Part shown: positions 44,345 through 53,451 of the stretch, one piece after another | Layout: each line of letters starts with the position of its first letter | Numbering within the stretch: position 1 is the stretch's first letter | NCBI GenBank assembly: GCA_016929395.1 | Contig: JAFGIX010000090.1 | Span: 1-57,971, forward strand | Source of the DNA: Candidatus Zymogenus saltonus | Lineage (GTDB): Bacteria > Desulfobacterota > Zymogenia > Zymogenales > Zymogenaceae | Reading direction: 5' to 3' | DNA length: 57,971 bases | Translations under genes and position numbers: made by a program | Notes under the pieces: generated by a model | What the model was told of the DNA's origin: nothing | The model's database searches: none | What the model saw: only the letters and a program-made list of their open reading frames with translations

Positions 44345-45763
44345 TCAACCCCCCCTCCTCCCCGCGGAAGAGAGGATGCCCATCATCTCACGATACTTTG
44401 CGATTGTCCTCCTGGCGAGAAAAACGCCCTCGCTCTCCAAAAGCCTGACGATCTGCTTGTCGGTTATCGGTCTTTTTGGGTCTTCGCCCGAAATCAGCTC
44501 CTTTATCCTGCTTTTGACGCTCTCCATAGATCTCCCGTCCTCACTGTTGGACGCGACCCTCGTGGTGAAGAAGAACTTCAACTCAAATACCCCCCTGGGG
44601 GTGTGAATGTACTTTCCGTTGGTAACGCGGCTGACCGTAGACTCGTGAACTTCAACGTCCTGTGCAACATCCCTCAATACCAGGGGCTTGAGATATTTTG
44701 CCCCTTTTTCCAAGAATTCTTCCTGGTGAGTAATGATGCTCTTGGCTACCTTGTACATCGTCCTCTGGCGCTGTTGAATGCTTTTTATAAGCCAGGTGGC
44801 GGACTTGATCCTCTCCTTGATGAAATCCTTCGCCCCTTCGGAAGCAGTGCTTCCATCTCTCAATATATCCCTGTAAAACTTGTTTATTCTCAATCTTGGA
44901 AGGCCGTTGTCGTTAAGCGTAACTAAGTATTCATTATCAAATTTGAAGACGTACACATCCGGGGTAATATATTTGGGCTCTTCCGTTACAAAGGATCTTC
45001 CGGGCTTCGGCTCGAGGGCGGTTATTACGTCTATTGCATTCATTACGTATTTTTTATCGACGCCGAGCTTCTTCGCAATATAGTCGTAATTCTTGCTTGA
45101 CAGCTTCGGAAGATACTCGTCGATTATCGCCAAGACGACCGGATTTGAGACCTCATAGTACTCCGCCTGCACCCTGAGGCACTCCTTCAGGTCCCGGGAG
45201 GCCACACCGACGGGATCGAACATCTGAATCCTCTTGAGAATATCCTCCGCGAATGACGGCTCGCATTCCCCCCTCTCCGACACCTCTTCGATCGATAAGG
45301 TAAGGTATCCGTCATCGTTAAGGTTGCCGGCTATTATTGTGCCGATCTTGATCTCTTCCTCGCTGAAGTTGTTCATCCTGAGCTGCCACATCAGGTGATC
45401 CAAAAGCGAGGTCTTCTTGATGCATGTGTTCTCTATAAACTGCTGTTTTTCATCGGAATCGGCAAAAGAGCCCGAGTACGTTGAAGTATAGGTTCCCCAT
45501 GAATCGTCTCCCCCCGCACCCTTTAATATCGCGTCTATGGTCAGGTCTTCCTTGTGACTGTCAACAACGTCTTCACCTTCACCTTCCCGACCGTCCTGCC
45601 CGTCCTGATATTCTTCAAGGACGGGATTTTCACACAGCTCCTGATTGACATGCTCCAAAAGCTCCAATCTGGTAAGCTGGAGAAGTTTTATGGCCTGTTG
45701 AAGCTGGGGTGTCAATACCAGCTTCTGTACAAGCCTTAGCTCTTGTTTCAGTTCCTGAGCCAT
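44345..45763 (-). CDS. rpoN: RNA polymerase sigma-54 factor
   Basis: A 472-residue sigma-54. The glutamine/leucine-rich region I (LVLTPQLQQAIKLLQLTRLE) spans about 16-35. The core-binding domain includes the segment ending in EPKPGRSF, the HTH region is VHESTVSRVTNGKYI, and the RpoN box ARRTIAKYRE lies near the C-terminus. All key parts are intact. It directs RNA polymerase to -24/-12 promoters with activators. It is the first gene of the long cluster, with a good sigma-70 promoter upstream. Confidence 0.97.
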   Translation of the reverse strand: MAQELKQELRLVQKLVLTPQLQQAIKLLQLTRLELLEHVNQELCENPVLEEYQDGQDGREGEGEDVVDSHKEDLTIDAILKGAGGDDSWGTYTSTYSGSFADSDEKQQFIENTCIKKTSLLDHLMWQLRMNNFSEEEIKIGTIIAGNLNDDGYLTLSIEEVSERGECEPSFAEDILKRIQMFDPVGVASRDLKECLRVQAEYYEVSNPVVLAIIDEYLPKLSSKNYDYIAKKLGVDKKYVMNAIDVITALEPKPGRSFVTEEPKYITPDVYVFKFDNEYLVTLNDNGLPRLRINKFYRDILRDGSTASEGAKDFIKERIKSATWLIKSIQQRQRTMYKVAKSIITHQEEFLEKGAKYLKPLVLRDVAQDVEVHESTVSRVTNGKYIHTPRGVFELKFFFTTRVASNSEDGRSMESVKSRIKELISGEDPKRPITDKQIVRLLESEGVFLARRTIAKYREMMGILSSAGRRGG

Positions 45764-45824
45764 AGAAAAATCTAAAGCCTGGTTTTATACATTCACCATT
45801 TAGGTCAAAAAATTTGCTGTCTTT

Positions 45825-45853
45825 ATTAAAACACTTTAACCACTTAATGTCAA
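45825..45853 (-). promoter_or_regulatory. Sigma-70-type promoter ahead of rpoN
   Basis: On the minus strand TTGACA (45853-45848) and TTTAAT (45830-45825) are 17 bases apart, 61 bases before the rpoN start. This may drive the whole rpoN-hpf-ptsN-PTS cluster. Confidence 0.6.
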
Positions 45854-45905
45854 CAGTTAATTGGAAAGCCGACGCCACGGCGTCAAACTGGCAAAACCGA
45901 CTACC

Positions 45906-46649
45906 CTAAGGCGACTCTATGCCTATCCTCGTAAAGATTTTTCCCACCTCATTGGTATATCCGCCGTCCTCATCGTGTACAACCAGGGGAGCCGTCACCT
46001 CCGTTTGCGCCGTCACCCCGAGGACAGCCTCCAACATCACGGTCCTGGCCTCGAGACGCTCCATTGATTTGACAAACCTGACCCGTTTTATTGAAAATCC
46101 CCCGTCGTTAAGGAGGGTTTCGAGATATTGATATTTTTCCGCCGGATATATAATCGACAGGCTCCCCCCCGCCTTCAAAACAAGCGAAGATTCGTCAATT
46201 ATCTCTTTTATCCCGCCCGTTATCCCGTGCTTTGCGGCGGCCACACCCATTTTCCCGCTTACCCTGCAGTCGTCCTCCCGGTAATAGGGAGGATTGGAGA
46301 CGGCCGCGGTAAACGACGACGGCCGAAAATAGTCTCCGATTCTCCTGAAATCGCCGAGGCGGCTGTTTACCCTGTTAAGCAGGTCGTTAATCTCGATGTT
46401 CCTGAGGGACGCCTCGTGAAGCTCCCTCTGAATCTCGATCCCCGTAATATTGGCGTCCGGATAAAGCGCGGCCAAGACAATCCCTATGACCCCGACGCCG
46501 GAGCCGAAATCGATCACCTTTTCCCCCCTCTTAAGCCTTACAAAGGACACCAGCAAAAAAGGATCCATGGAATACCGGTACCCCCCTTCCGGCTGATCCA
46601 CAACAAGGGGGCTTCGGCCCCTCTCCCCGATTTCAAATCCAATACTCAT
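45906..46649 (-). CDS. tRNA1(Val) A37 N6-methyltransferase-like protein
   Basis: A 247-residue enzyme from the internal ATG (MSIGFEIGER), matching the usual length of the TrmN6 family. Motif I is DFGSGVGVIG (47-56) and the N6-amino catalytic motif NPPY is at 119-122. It would methylate an adenine in tRNA. The frame stays open upstream to 46940, but that part overlaps the 3' end of the DUF1015 gene and reads through a G-run tract with a partial duplicate of the start region, so I left it out. Confidence 0.78.
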   Translation of the reverse strand: MSIGFEIGERGRSPLVVDQPEGGYRYSMDPFLLVSFVRLKRGEKVIDFGSGVGVIGIVLAALYPDANITGIEIQRELHEASLRNIEINDLLNRVNSRLGDFRRIGDYFRPSSFTAAVSNPPYYREDDCRVSGKMGVAAAKHGITGGIKEIIDESSLVLKAGGSLSIIYPAEKYQYLETLLNDGGFSIKRVRFVKSMERLEARTVMLEAVLGVTAQTEVTAPLVVHDEDGGYTNEVGKIFTRIGIESP

Positions 46650-46836
46650 CGTCGCCGCCCTAAAATGTCCGAGAACCAATTCCCCCCCCTCCCTCTCCCC
46701 AATTTCCGATATAATACGCACCTTCTCCTTTTCAAAACATACAAGAACCAATCCCCCCAACCTCTCCTCCTCAATTTCCGCTCCAATACTCATCGTCGCC
46801 GCCCTCAAACAAAAGGGCCAATTCCCCCGACCCGCA
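46640..46836 (-). repeat. G-run tract with a duplicated start region
   Basis: The 18-base stretch ACTCATCGTCGCCGCCCT occurs twice (around 46644 and 46788, plus strand), each copy giving an in-frame ATG on the minus strand. Between the copies lie C-runs (G-runs on the coding strand). It looks like a short duplication within a repeat tract. Confidence 0.6.
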
Positions 46837-48132
46837 CTAATCAAAAAGCCTGTAGAGGAGGAGCCCCGAGGAGACCTTTGGATAGAAATACGTGCTCTTC
46901 TGGGGCATCCGCTCCCCCGCAAGGGAGACGGTCTTGACATCCTCCATGTCTGTGGGATTGATCAAGAAGGCCGCCCTCCTCCCGTCCGCGGCCATCCTTA
47001 TCGCCTCGCCGCCGTCCTTCGTATAGACTATCTCGGGATCAGAAATCCCCATTATCCCCTCGATCATAACGTTGCGCAGGATCGCCATGTCGATATCTTT
47101 CAACAGGTCGTTCATAGAAGACGGGAAGAACCCGCTTATCAAGCTTTTGTCCAAAAGCGTAAAGATGTAATATTCTTCTCCATTAAGAGAGCAGCCGAAG
47201 CTCCCCTTCCCCATCCCCTCGACCGAAGAGAGAAATTTCGAGACACCCTCACCCCCTCCGCCCCCGCCCGATACTTTCTCCACCTTGAAATAGCGGCCGA
47301 TTTTTTCAACAAATCCCGCGGGATCGAACTCTTCGGGAAGGGTGACCACTCTGTGGCTCGGCAGGATGACTATACCCTCCCCCTCCATGGGGCAGAAGTA
47401 CATCATGGCGTAGTTGAGGGTGTCGATCTTTTTGTCCTCCAATCCCATCTCGTCCTTGAGGGCCAGCGCCGTCTCGTATCTGTGGTGACCGTCGGCCACG
47501 AATATCTTTTTGTCATCAAACGCCTTGGCGAGCGATCCGTGCAGCTCTTCATCCTGACATACGGTCAAGACGTGCTCTATCCCTTCTTTGTCCTTGAATC
47601 TTGCAAGCTCCCTGTCATCAAACACCCTCTTGATAAGGTCCCTCGTCTCCCCCGTCTCGTCCGAGTAGAGGGAAAAGATAAAGCTCAGCCAAAAGCCGGT
47701 AGTCTTCGTTAGTGTAAGGCGATCCGATTTGGGCTTCGGATTGGTCCTTTCGTGGGGGAATATTCCCCCCTCCCCCCAGGGGGAGAGTCGAACCAGCGCC
47801 ACAAAGCCGCTCCTCGTCACCGAATCACCGCTGGGGGCGGTAAACGTCTGGGAGTAACCGTAAATCGAATCCGCCTCGTCAGGAACCAGCACCCCCTTCT
47901 TCAGCCAGAGGGAGATGAAATCTCTCGCCCTGGTGTACTGATTGTTATCATCGCTGTCATCGGCGAATTCCTTCCCGAGAATCAGCCGCACGACATTGTA
48001 GGGGCTGAGGTCGTAGAAAAGCTCCTTCATCTCCTCGGAGATCACGTCATAGGGCGGAGCCACGAGGCCCTCCACGTTTTTCAGGAGTGTGTTGTTATAT
48101 CGAACCGCTCTAAATGGTTTTATGACTGCCAA
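46837..48132 (-). CDS. DUF1015 family protein
   Basis: A 431-residue soluble protein of a widespread family with the invariant DGHHRYETALAL motif (about 217-228) and the N-terminal KPFRAVRYN and LVAPPYDVIS blocks. Members are related to the SbnI/ParB-like serine kinase group, so a kinase activity is possible but untested here. The start is TTG with GGGAGG 8 bases upstream. It is followed by the TrmN6-like gene on the same strand. Confidence 0.88.
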   Translation of the reverse strand: MAVIKPFRAVRYNNTLLKNVEGLVAPPYDVISEEMKELFYDLSPYNVVRLILGKEFADDSDDNNQYTRARDFISLWLKKGVLVPDEADSIYGYSQTFTAPSGDSVTRSGFVALVRLSPWGEGGIFPHERTNPKPKSDRLTLTKTTGFWLSFIFSLYSDETGETRDLIKRVFDDRELARFKDKEGIEHVLTVCQDEELHGSLAKAFDDKKIFVADGHHRYETALALKDEMGLEDKKIDTLNYAMMYFCPMEGEGIVILPSHRVVTLPEEFDPAGFVEKIGRYFKVEKVSGGGGGGEGVSKFLSSVEGMGKGSFGCSLNGEEYYIFTLLDKSLISGFFPSSMNDLLKDIDMAILRNVMIEGIMGISDPEIVYTKDGGEAIRMAADGRRAAFLINPTDMEDVKTVSLAGERMPQKSTYFYPKVSSGLLLYRLFD

Positions 48133-48652
48133 CTATTTTACCTCCCGTCCATTCTTGAACATACAGCAAACATTTTCAACTCGATAATTTTATATTTTTA
48201 CTTTTTTTCCAACCATCCCCATCGCTTTTCAACCGGAATGGATTTTGAATTCTATTGAATATCCACTGGATTGTCAACAACAACCCCCGGAGCTTTTTTG
48301 TAAAGTCTTTTTTTTAAGAGATAAAAACCCTTTTGTGACATAGGTCATATTTTTCAAACGCCAAAATAATATCATGTTAATTAGGGAAAATTAGAATAAT
48401 CCAAATTTGGATTTGATTTACAGTCCATAAAAAATGAATTAAAAAGGCCGTTTACATAATACTCTTTAATCAAAACCCATACTGAAATACTTTAAAACAC
48501 CCGTTTAAAAGCGAACAAAAACGACAATGATATAAAAAACGATGCAAGCTTTCTTCAACCGCAGGAAACGGTAAGCGAAATACTTATTGTACCTCGCTCA
48601 ACCCCCGGCGGGGCGCAAAGTGTCAAAAGGATTTACCGGAAAGGAGCTCGAC
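48133..48652. other. AT-rich gap upstream of the 32-residue gene
   Basis: About 520 bases with no gene. A CRP/FNR-type half-palindrome sits at 48333-48350, annotated separately. The rest is low-GC with homopolymer T and A runs. Confidence 0.5.
48333..48350. promoter_or_regulatory. Possible CRP/FNR-family (HcpR-like) binding site
   Basis: TTGTGA-CATAGG-TCATAT has one perfect and one partial half-site of the TTGTGA-N6-TCACAA pattern bound by CRP/FNR-type regulators. It is 300 bases upstream of the small gene at 48653 and also upstream of the DUF1015 gene. A single imperfect match is weak evidence. Confidence 0.2.
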
Positions 48653-48751
48653 ATGTTTTTCAATTGGTGTTTTTGGGTCATATGTTCAATATTAATAGTA
48701 TACATCGCCATCATGTTCGGAATCATCAAATCGATGAAGTCCAGGACGTGA
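48653..48751 (+). CDS. 32-residue single-pass membrane peptide
   Basis: The frame reads MFFNWCFWVICSILIVYIAI followed by MFGIIKSMKSRT and a TGA stop. Hydrophobic residues 1-25 form one membrane helix, and the basic C-terminus is likely cytoplasmic. AAAGGAGCTCGAC provides a strong ribosome-binding site at a normal distance. It is isolated between divergent neighbours. Function unknown; it could be a small stress or complex-associated protein. Confidence 0.65.
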   Translation: MFFNWCFWVICSILIVYIAIMFGIIKSMKSRT

Positions 48752-48864
48752 GGGCTTAAACTACTTTTTTCCCTCTTTATTGAAACAGATTTGAAGATAC
48801 TTATATATCTTCCCCCACTACGCAAACAGGTGCGGGCACGGTCTTAAGTTTCTTCAATATCCCC

Positions 48865-49833
48865 TTAAACGTCACCCATTGAGGGATACCCCTCGATGGT
48901 CACGGCCGACCTTACCGCATCCAATATAGACAGGCTCATCGCCTCGGCGGCCAGCGCCCCCGCCACCGTCACGTCCACGTATCCCAGATCGTCCCCCGCG
49001 GCCACGGCGAAGATTGTATCCCCGTCCAGCATCGTGTGGGAGGGATAGACGACCCTCGCTATTCCGTCGTGGGCCATCCTGGCTATGCGGTTCATGTCGA
49101 CCTTCGAGAAATTCCCGTTTACCGCCACCAGGGCCACGATGGTCGAGGATATGGGGGGGGCGAAGGGGAACGAGATTACCTTTATAAGCTTCCTGGCGTC
49201 GGCAAAGCCCTTTTTGTCCGGGGATCTCACCCCGGCCGCGACCTTCCCATCCTTCGGGTCGATGACATCCCCGAGTGGATTGACCGCGGCGATCGCCCCC
49301 GCCTTTAGGCCGCCGGCCCCCTCGACCAGGGCAGACCCGATCCCCGACTTCACGGCGTAATCCATGCCGTAGATCTTTCCGACGGTGGCCCCCGCCCCCG
49401 CGCCCACGTTCCCCACGGATGTCTCTTTATTGGAAGCGGACTCCGCCGCCCTGTATCCCCAGGAGACCAGCTCCTCCGTCGGGGGGACATATCCGCCGGT
49501 CACCGGCAGGTCGAAGATGACCGCCCCCGGGACTATGGGGACCTTGCCATAGCCCGTCTCAACCCCCCTCCCCTTCTCCTTGAGGTACTTCATGACGCCC
49601 GACGCGGCGGTAAGGCCGTAAGCGCTCCCGCCGCAGAGGACCACCGCGTCCGCCGTCTCGACGAGGTTCAAGGGATTAAAGACGTCGGTCTCCCGGGTTC
49701 CGGGGGCGCCGCCCCTCACGTCCACCCCCAGCGCCATCTCGCGGGAAAAGATCACGGCAGTTATGCCCGTGTGGCGCTCTTGGTCAGTCACATGCCCTAT
49801 CGATATTCCATCGATTTGCGTTATATGACCCAT
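48865..49833 (-). CDS. P1/DmpA-type (S58) peptidase
   Basis: A 322-residue autoprocessing hydrolase family member. Family blocks are GHVTDQERHTGITAVIF, VRGGAPGTRETD, CGGSAYGLTAASGVM and GNVGAGAGATVGK. The segment MLDGDTIFAVAAGD (about 273-286) holds the likely Thr nucleophile created by self-cleavage. Substrates range from D-aminopeptides to amide oligomers, so the exact one is unknown. AAAGG precedes the ATG. It is monocistronic and convergent with the small 48653 gene. Confidence 0.88.
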   Translation of the reverse strand: MGHITQIDGISIGHVTDQERHTGITAVIFSREMALGVDVRGGAPGTRETDVFNPLNLVETADAVVLCGGSAYGLTAASGVMKYLKEKGRGVETGYGKVPIVPGAVIFDLPVTGGYVPPTEELVSWGYRAAESASNKETSVGNVGAGAGATVGKIYGMDYAVKSGIGSALVEGAGGLKAGAIAAVNPLGDVIDPKDGKVAAGVRSPDKKGFADARKLIKVISFPFAPPISSTIVALVAVNGNFSKVDMNRIARMAHDGIARVVYPSHTMLDGDTIFAVAAGDDLGYVDVTVAGALAAEAMSLSILDAVRSAVTIEGYPSMGDV

Positions 49834-50034
49834 AGTATTATTCCTTTAAGAAGTATCCCTTCAAACAGATATTTTATTTACAATATTCTATTATCACATC
49901 TTCACCTCCAAGTCAAAGGAAGTTATCCTGCAGGTCTTTATTTGATTTTCAAATCGATGATAAAAAGCCTTGTTTTAATCAAATCTCTTAAGGCTTCCAC
50001 TTAAAAAATTTTCTAAATTCATGTCGAGAAAATG
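49834..50034. other. Gap between the peptidase and yqeY genes, first part
   Basis: The AT-rich divergent region 49834-50180 holds no gene. The yqeY promoter and palindrome in its second half are annotated separately; nothing else is recognised. Confidence 0.5.
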
Positions 50035-50062
50035 TTGACAATACACCAAAAAAGGATATAAT
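50035..50062 (+). promoter_or_regulatory. Consensus sigma-70-type promoter of yqeY
   Basis: TTGACA (50035-50040) and TATAAT (50057-50062) are both perfect, with a 16-base spacer. It reads towards yqeY and possibly mutS2. Confidence 0.72.
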
Positions 50063-50105
50063 TATAGTTTTTGAATTAAAAATCCGGTTAAGAATAGAAA
50101 AATAT

Positions 50106-50122
50106 TGTACACAAAGTGTACA
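50106..50122. promoter_or_regulatory. Palindrome TGTACAC-N3-GTGTACA downstream of the yqeY promoter
   Basis: The 7-bp arms are perfect complements around AAA. It lies about 40 bases after the -10 box, in the transcribed leader, and could be an operator. The same stretch also reads as a tandem 11-bp repeat TGTACACAAAG (50106-50127). Confidence 0.5.
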
Positions 50123-50180
50123 CAAAGATGGGCGGCAAAAAAATGGGCGAGGAGGAGAGGATAAGGAGAGGATAAATATC

Positions 50181-50630
50181 ATGTCCCTGAAAGAAAAACT
50201 CGAAACAGATCTGAAATCGGCGCAAAAGGCGAAAGATGCGCTAAGGCTCTCGGTCATACGGATGCTGAAGAGTACGATTAAAAACAGGGAGGTCGAAAAG
50301 AGAGACGAGCTGGACGAACAGGAGCTCCTCCAGGCGGTGAACTCCCAGGCCAAATTGAGAAGGGAGTCGATCGAGGAGTATAAGAAGGCAGGACGGGATG
50401 ACCTCGTCGCCAAGGAGGAGGCGGAGCTCGAAATACTAAAGGAGTACCTCCCGGAAGAGCTCTCCGAAGAGGAGCTCAAGGAGTTGATCGATGCCGCCGT
50501 CTCGGAGGCAGGGGCGTCGGGGCCGAAGGATATGGGAAACGTGATGAAGCTCCTGATGCCTAAGACCACCGGAAGGGCAGACGGCAAACTGGTAAGCAGG
50601 ATGGTCAAGGAGGCGCTCTCCTCGCTTTGA
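50181..50630 (+). CDS. GatB/YqeY domain protein
   Basis: A 149-residue protein of the YqeY family, related to the tail domain of the GatB amidotransferase subunit. The typical start (MSLKEKLETDLKSAQKAKDA), the YKKAGRDDLVAKEEAELEIL helix and the MKLLMPKTTGRADGKLVSRMV end are present. It may bind tRNA or help tRNA-dependent amidation, but its role is not established. It precedes mutS2, dnaG and rpoD, a common neighbourhood. Confidence 0.92.
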   Translation: MSLKEKLETDLKSAQKAKDALRLSVIRMLKSTIKNREVEKRDELDEQELLQAVNSQAKLRRESIEEYKKAGRDDLVAKEEAELEILKEYLPEELSEEELKELIDAAVSEAGASGPKDMGNVMKLLMPKTTGRADGKLVSRMVKEALSSL

Positions 50631-50642
50631 TTGGTAAACCGA

Positions 50643-50666
50643 AAGTCCGCTTCATAAAACGGACTT
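50643..50666 (+). terminator. Weak hairpin after yqeY
   Basis: AAGTCCG (50643-50649) pairs with CGGACTT (50660-50666). No long T-run follows, so it may be an attenuator or leaky terminator. The remaining gap to mutS2 (50667-51072) shows no gene. Confidence 0.4.
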
Positions 50667-51072
50667 CTTAAGCTTCATCCAATGTCATAGCAGATACCGG
50701 ATAAGATACTTTTGTTTCGAGCGAAGGGGGGAGCCCGGCAAATTACTTTTGATGCCACCTTGATTGCCTCCTTGATTAATTTAACGTTACCTTGTTGGGT
50801 AGTTACATGAAAAGGGACCTTCTTCGAGACGAGGGTATTGAAATAACCGCTTTCATTTAGCAGATTATTAAAACAGCTTCACTCATTGACGTTCTCCACT
50901 CGTTGTCACTTCTTTGCCCGTAAAAGATTAGAACGTTCAGTAGCTATTATAACTTACGGTTTACAGCCGGACAGACTCCGGTCACATGGCGGGGGAAAAT
51001 CGCATTTTGGGCGATTCCCCGGCTTTAAGACCAAAAAGCTCTGTCCAAAAATTACTATGTAACTATGGGGCT

Positions 51073-53451
51073 ATGGACGATCGCACCCTCAAGGTCCTCG
51101 AATACCCGAAGATTTTGGAGATAGTATCCGATTTCGCGCTGACCCTCCCCGGAACGGAGGCTTGCCTCAGGCTTAACCCCCTCACGGATACCGGGGAGAT
51201 AGTCCACATCCACGAGATCGTATCGGAGCTTCGAGAGCTCAATTCCATAGAGGGGAGGATACCCCTTGCCGGGATCAGCGACGTGTCCCACCTCTTCGAG
51301 AGGATAAGGGTGGAGGGGACTTACCTGACTCCCCATGAGATAAAGGAGATAGGTTCTAACATAACGGCGCACCGAAGGGCAAAGTCCTTCCTCAACAACC
51401 TGAGGAAGAAGTACCCCCTCCCGGCGATCCTGACAGATCCGATCGTCCCCCTCCCCGAAATCGAGAAGGACATCGAGCGGACACTCGGTCCCCGGGGGGA
51501 GATATTGGACGGCGCCAGCGACCGCCTCTACAATATCAGGGGAGACATCAGAAAGAAGCGGGATGCCATAAACCGCCTCCTCATGACGATGATGGAATCG
51601 TCCGCGCTCGACAACGCCCTTCAGGAGCCGATCGTGACGATGAGGAACGGGCGTTATGTCCTGCCCGTCAAGGCCGACTTCAGGGGGCGGGTGTCCGGGA
51701 TAATCCATGACAGGTCGAACAGCGGCGCCACCCTCTTCATCGAGCCGATAAAGACGATGGAAATCAACAACGAGCTCTCCTTTCTGATAAGAAAGGAGAA
51801 TGACGAAGAGGTGAGAATATTGAAGCTCCTCTCGTCAAAAATAAACGATTCGAGAGACGCGGTTAAAGGCAACCACGGCATCATTGTCGAGCTGGACACG
51901 CTGATCGCAAGGGCGGCGGCGGCCGACGCTATGGGCGGAATATCCCCGGAGGTGGACGACTCCGGCTCCCTGTCGTTCATAAACTCGGTGCACCCCCTCC
52001 TGTCACTAACGGACAGGGAGGGAAGAACATTGAAATTCGACAATCCCAAAGCCGTCCCCATCGATATCGAGATAGGGGGGGAAAAGAGGATAGTCGTCCT
52101 CTCCGGCGCGAACACCGGGGGAAAGACCGCGGCCCTGAAGACCCTGGGATTATTAACCCTGATGTTCAAGACCGGCATACCAATTCCGGCCTCCGAGGGG
52201 AGCAGAGCGGTGCCATTCAAGGAGGTCTTTGCGGACATCGGAGACGAGCAGGACATAGAGGGGAACCTCTCCACCTTCTCCGCAAAGGTCACTAGGCTTA
52301 AATATATCCTCTCCGAGGCGGAGAGCGGCTCCCTCGTCCTCGTCGATGAGATCATGTCCGGAACAGACCCGGAACAGGGGGGTGCCTTGGCCATCGCAAT
52401 CTTGGATTATTTAAGTAAAAAAAATGCAACCATTCTCGTGACAACGCATCTAAACATATTGAAGACTTATGCCCTGAATCGGGATGACGCCGTCAACGTC
52501 TCGGTTGTTTTCGATGAATCCACAAACAGGCCCCTCTACAAGCTGAACTACGGCGCCCCCGGCGGAAGCAACGCCCTCATGGTAGCAAGGTCGTTAAACC
52601 TCCCGGAAGAGGTGATAGAAAACGCCAAGACGAACCTCACCGAGGAGGGAAGGCGTCTGAGCGAGCTCGTAATGGACCTCGAAAGCGAGCGTCTAAAGAT
52701 AAGGGTGGAGAGGAGGGCCTTGAGCGACCTAAGAAAAAGCTTTGTCGATCTCGAAACCAAATTCAAGCTCCTCATATCAAAGATGGTCGAAAAGAGGGAC
52801 GCAATACTCGAATCATTCAAGGAGGATCTCAAAGAAACCCTGAAAAAATACGACGAGCGCTTCAAGGAGATCTTCGCCGCGGCGGACAACAGCATGATTA
52901 AAAAGGGGAAGCTCCACGAAGAGTTTTACTCCGCAAAGCGGGGATTGTTGGATGAAATAACCGTAAGCGATCACCCGGGAGCAGTAAACGGAAAAGCGGA
53001 ATCGGAGAAAACGCCCTCCCCGGGAGACACCGTATCCATAAAGGGGCTTGCCGTAAAGGGGATATTGATACAGATGCAGCACCACCAAGAGGGAGACGAG
53101 GGGAAAGCCGAGGTGGAGGTGGGGGGAAGAAGGGTCTGGATAGATATAAGCGAGCTTAAAAAGGAGACCCCGGTGGTCCCAAAGGGAAGCGTTGTAATGC
53201 AGGAGATCTACTCCGACCCGAAGACCGAGATAAATATCATCGGCCTCAGGGTCGACGAGGCGATAGACGTGGTGGACAAGGCGATCGACAACGCCGTCCT
53301 GGGGGGATTCGAGGAGCTCGACATCATCCACGGCCGGGGAACCGGCAGACTAAAAAAGGGTATCAGGGAGCACCTGAAAGACCACCGCCACGTAACGGAG
53401 ATAAAACCGGAGGGCACAAATATGGGAGTGACCACCGTCGGGATTAGATAA
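51073..53451 (+). CDS. mutS2: MutS2 family ATPase/Smr nuclease
   Basis: About 792 residues from the internal ATG (MDDRTLKVLEYPKILEIV), which matches the family N-terminus; the longer frame from 50986 adds 29 unlike residues. Walker A GANTGGKT (about 345) and Walker B LVLVDEIMSGTDPEQGG form the ABC-type ATPase. A coiled-coil region follows, and the C-terminal Smr domain has IIHGRGTGRLKKGI. MutS2 binds branched DNA or collided ribosomes and can suppress recombination. All parts look intact. Confidence 0.93.
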   Translation: MDDRTLKVLEYPKILEIVSDFALTLPGTEACLRLNPLTDTGEIVHIHEIVSELRELNSIEGRIPLAGISDVSHLFERIRVEGTYLTPHEIKEIGSNITAHRRAKSFLNNLRKKYPLPAILTDPIVPLPEIEKDIERTLGPRGEILDGASDRLYNIRGDIRKKRDAINRLLMTMMESSALDNALQEPIVTMRNGRYVLPVKADFRGRVSGIIHDRSNSGATLFIEPIKTMEINNELSFLIRKENDEEVRILKLLSSKINDSRDAVKGNHGIIVELDTLIARAAAADAMGGISPEVDDSGSLSFINSVHPLLSLTDREGRTLKFDNPKAVPIDIEIGGEKRIVVLSGANTGGKTAALKTLGLLTLMFKTGIPIPASEGSRAVPFKEVFADIGDEQDIEGNLSTFSAKVTRLKYILSEAESGSLVLVDEIMSGTDPEQGGALAIAILDYLSKKNATILVTTHLNILKTYALNRDDAVNVSVVFDESTNRPLYKLNYGAPGGSNALMVARSLNLPEEVIENAKTNLTEEGRRLSELVMDLESERLKIRVERRALSDLRKSFVDLETKFKLLISKMVEKRDAILESFKEDLKETLKKYDERFKEIFAAADNSMIKKGKLHEEFYSAKRGLLDEITVSDHPGAVNGKAESEKTPSPGDTVSIKGLAVKGILIQMQHHQEGDEGKAEVEVGGRRVWIDISELKKETPVVPKGSVVMQEIYSDPKTEINIIGLRVDEAIDVVDKAIDNAVLGGFEELDIIHGRGTGRLKKGIREHLKDHRHVTEIKPEGTNMGVTTVGIR

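Noticed and set aside
50986-51072. Upstream start of mutS2
   Set aside because: The extra 29 residues do not resemble the family N-terminus, and the ATG at 51073 aligns with the known start of MutS2 proteins.
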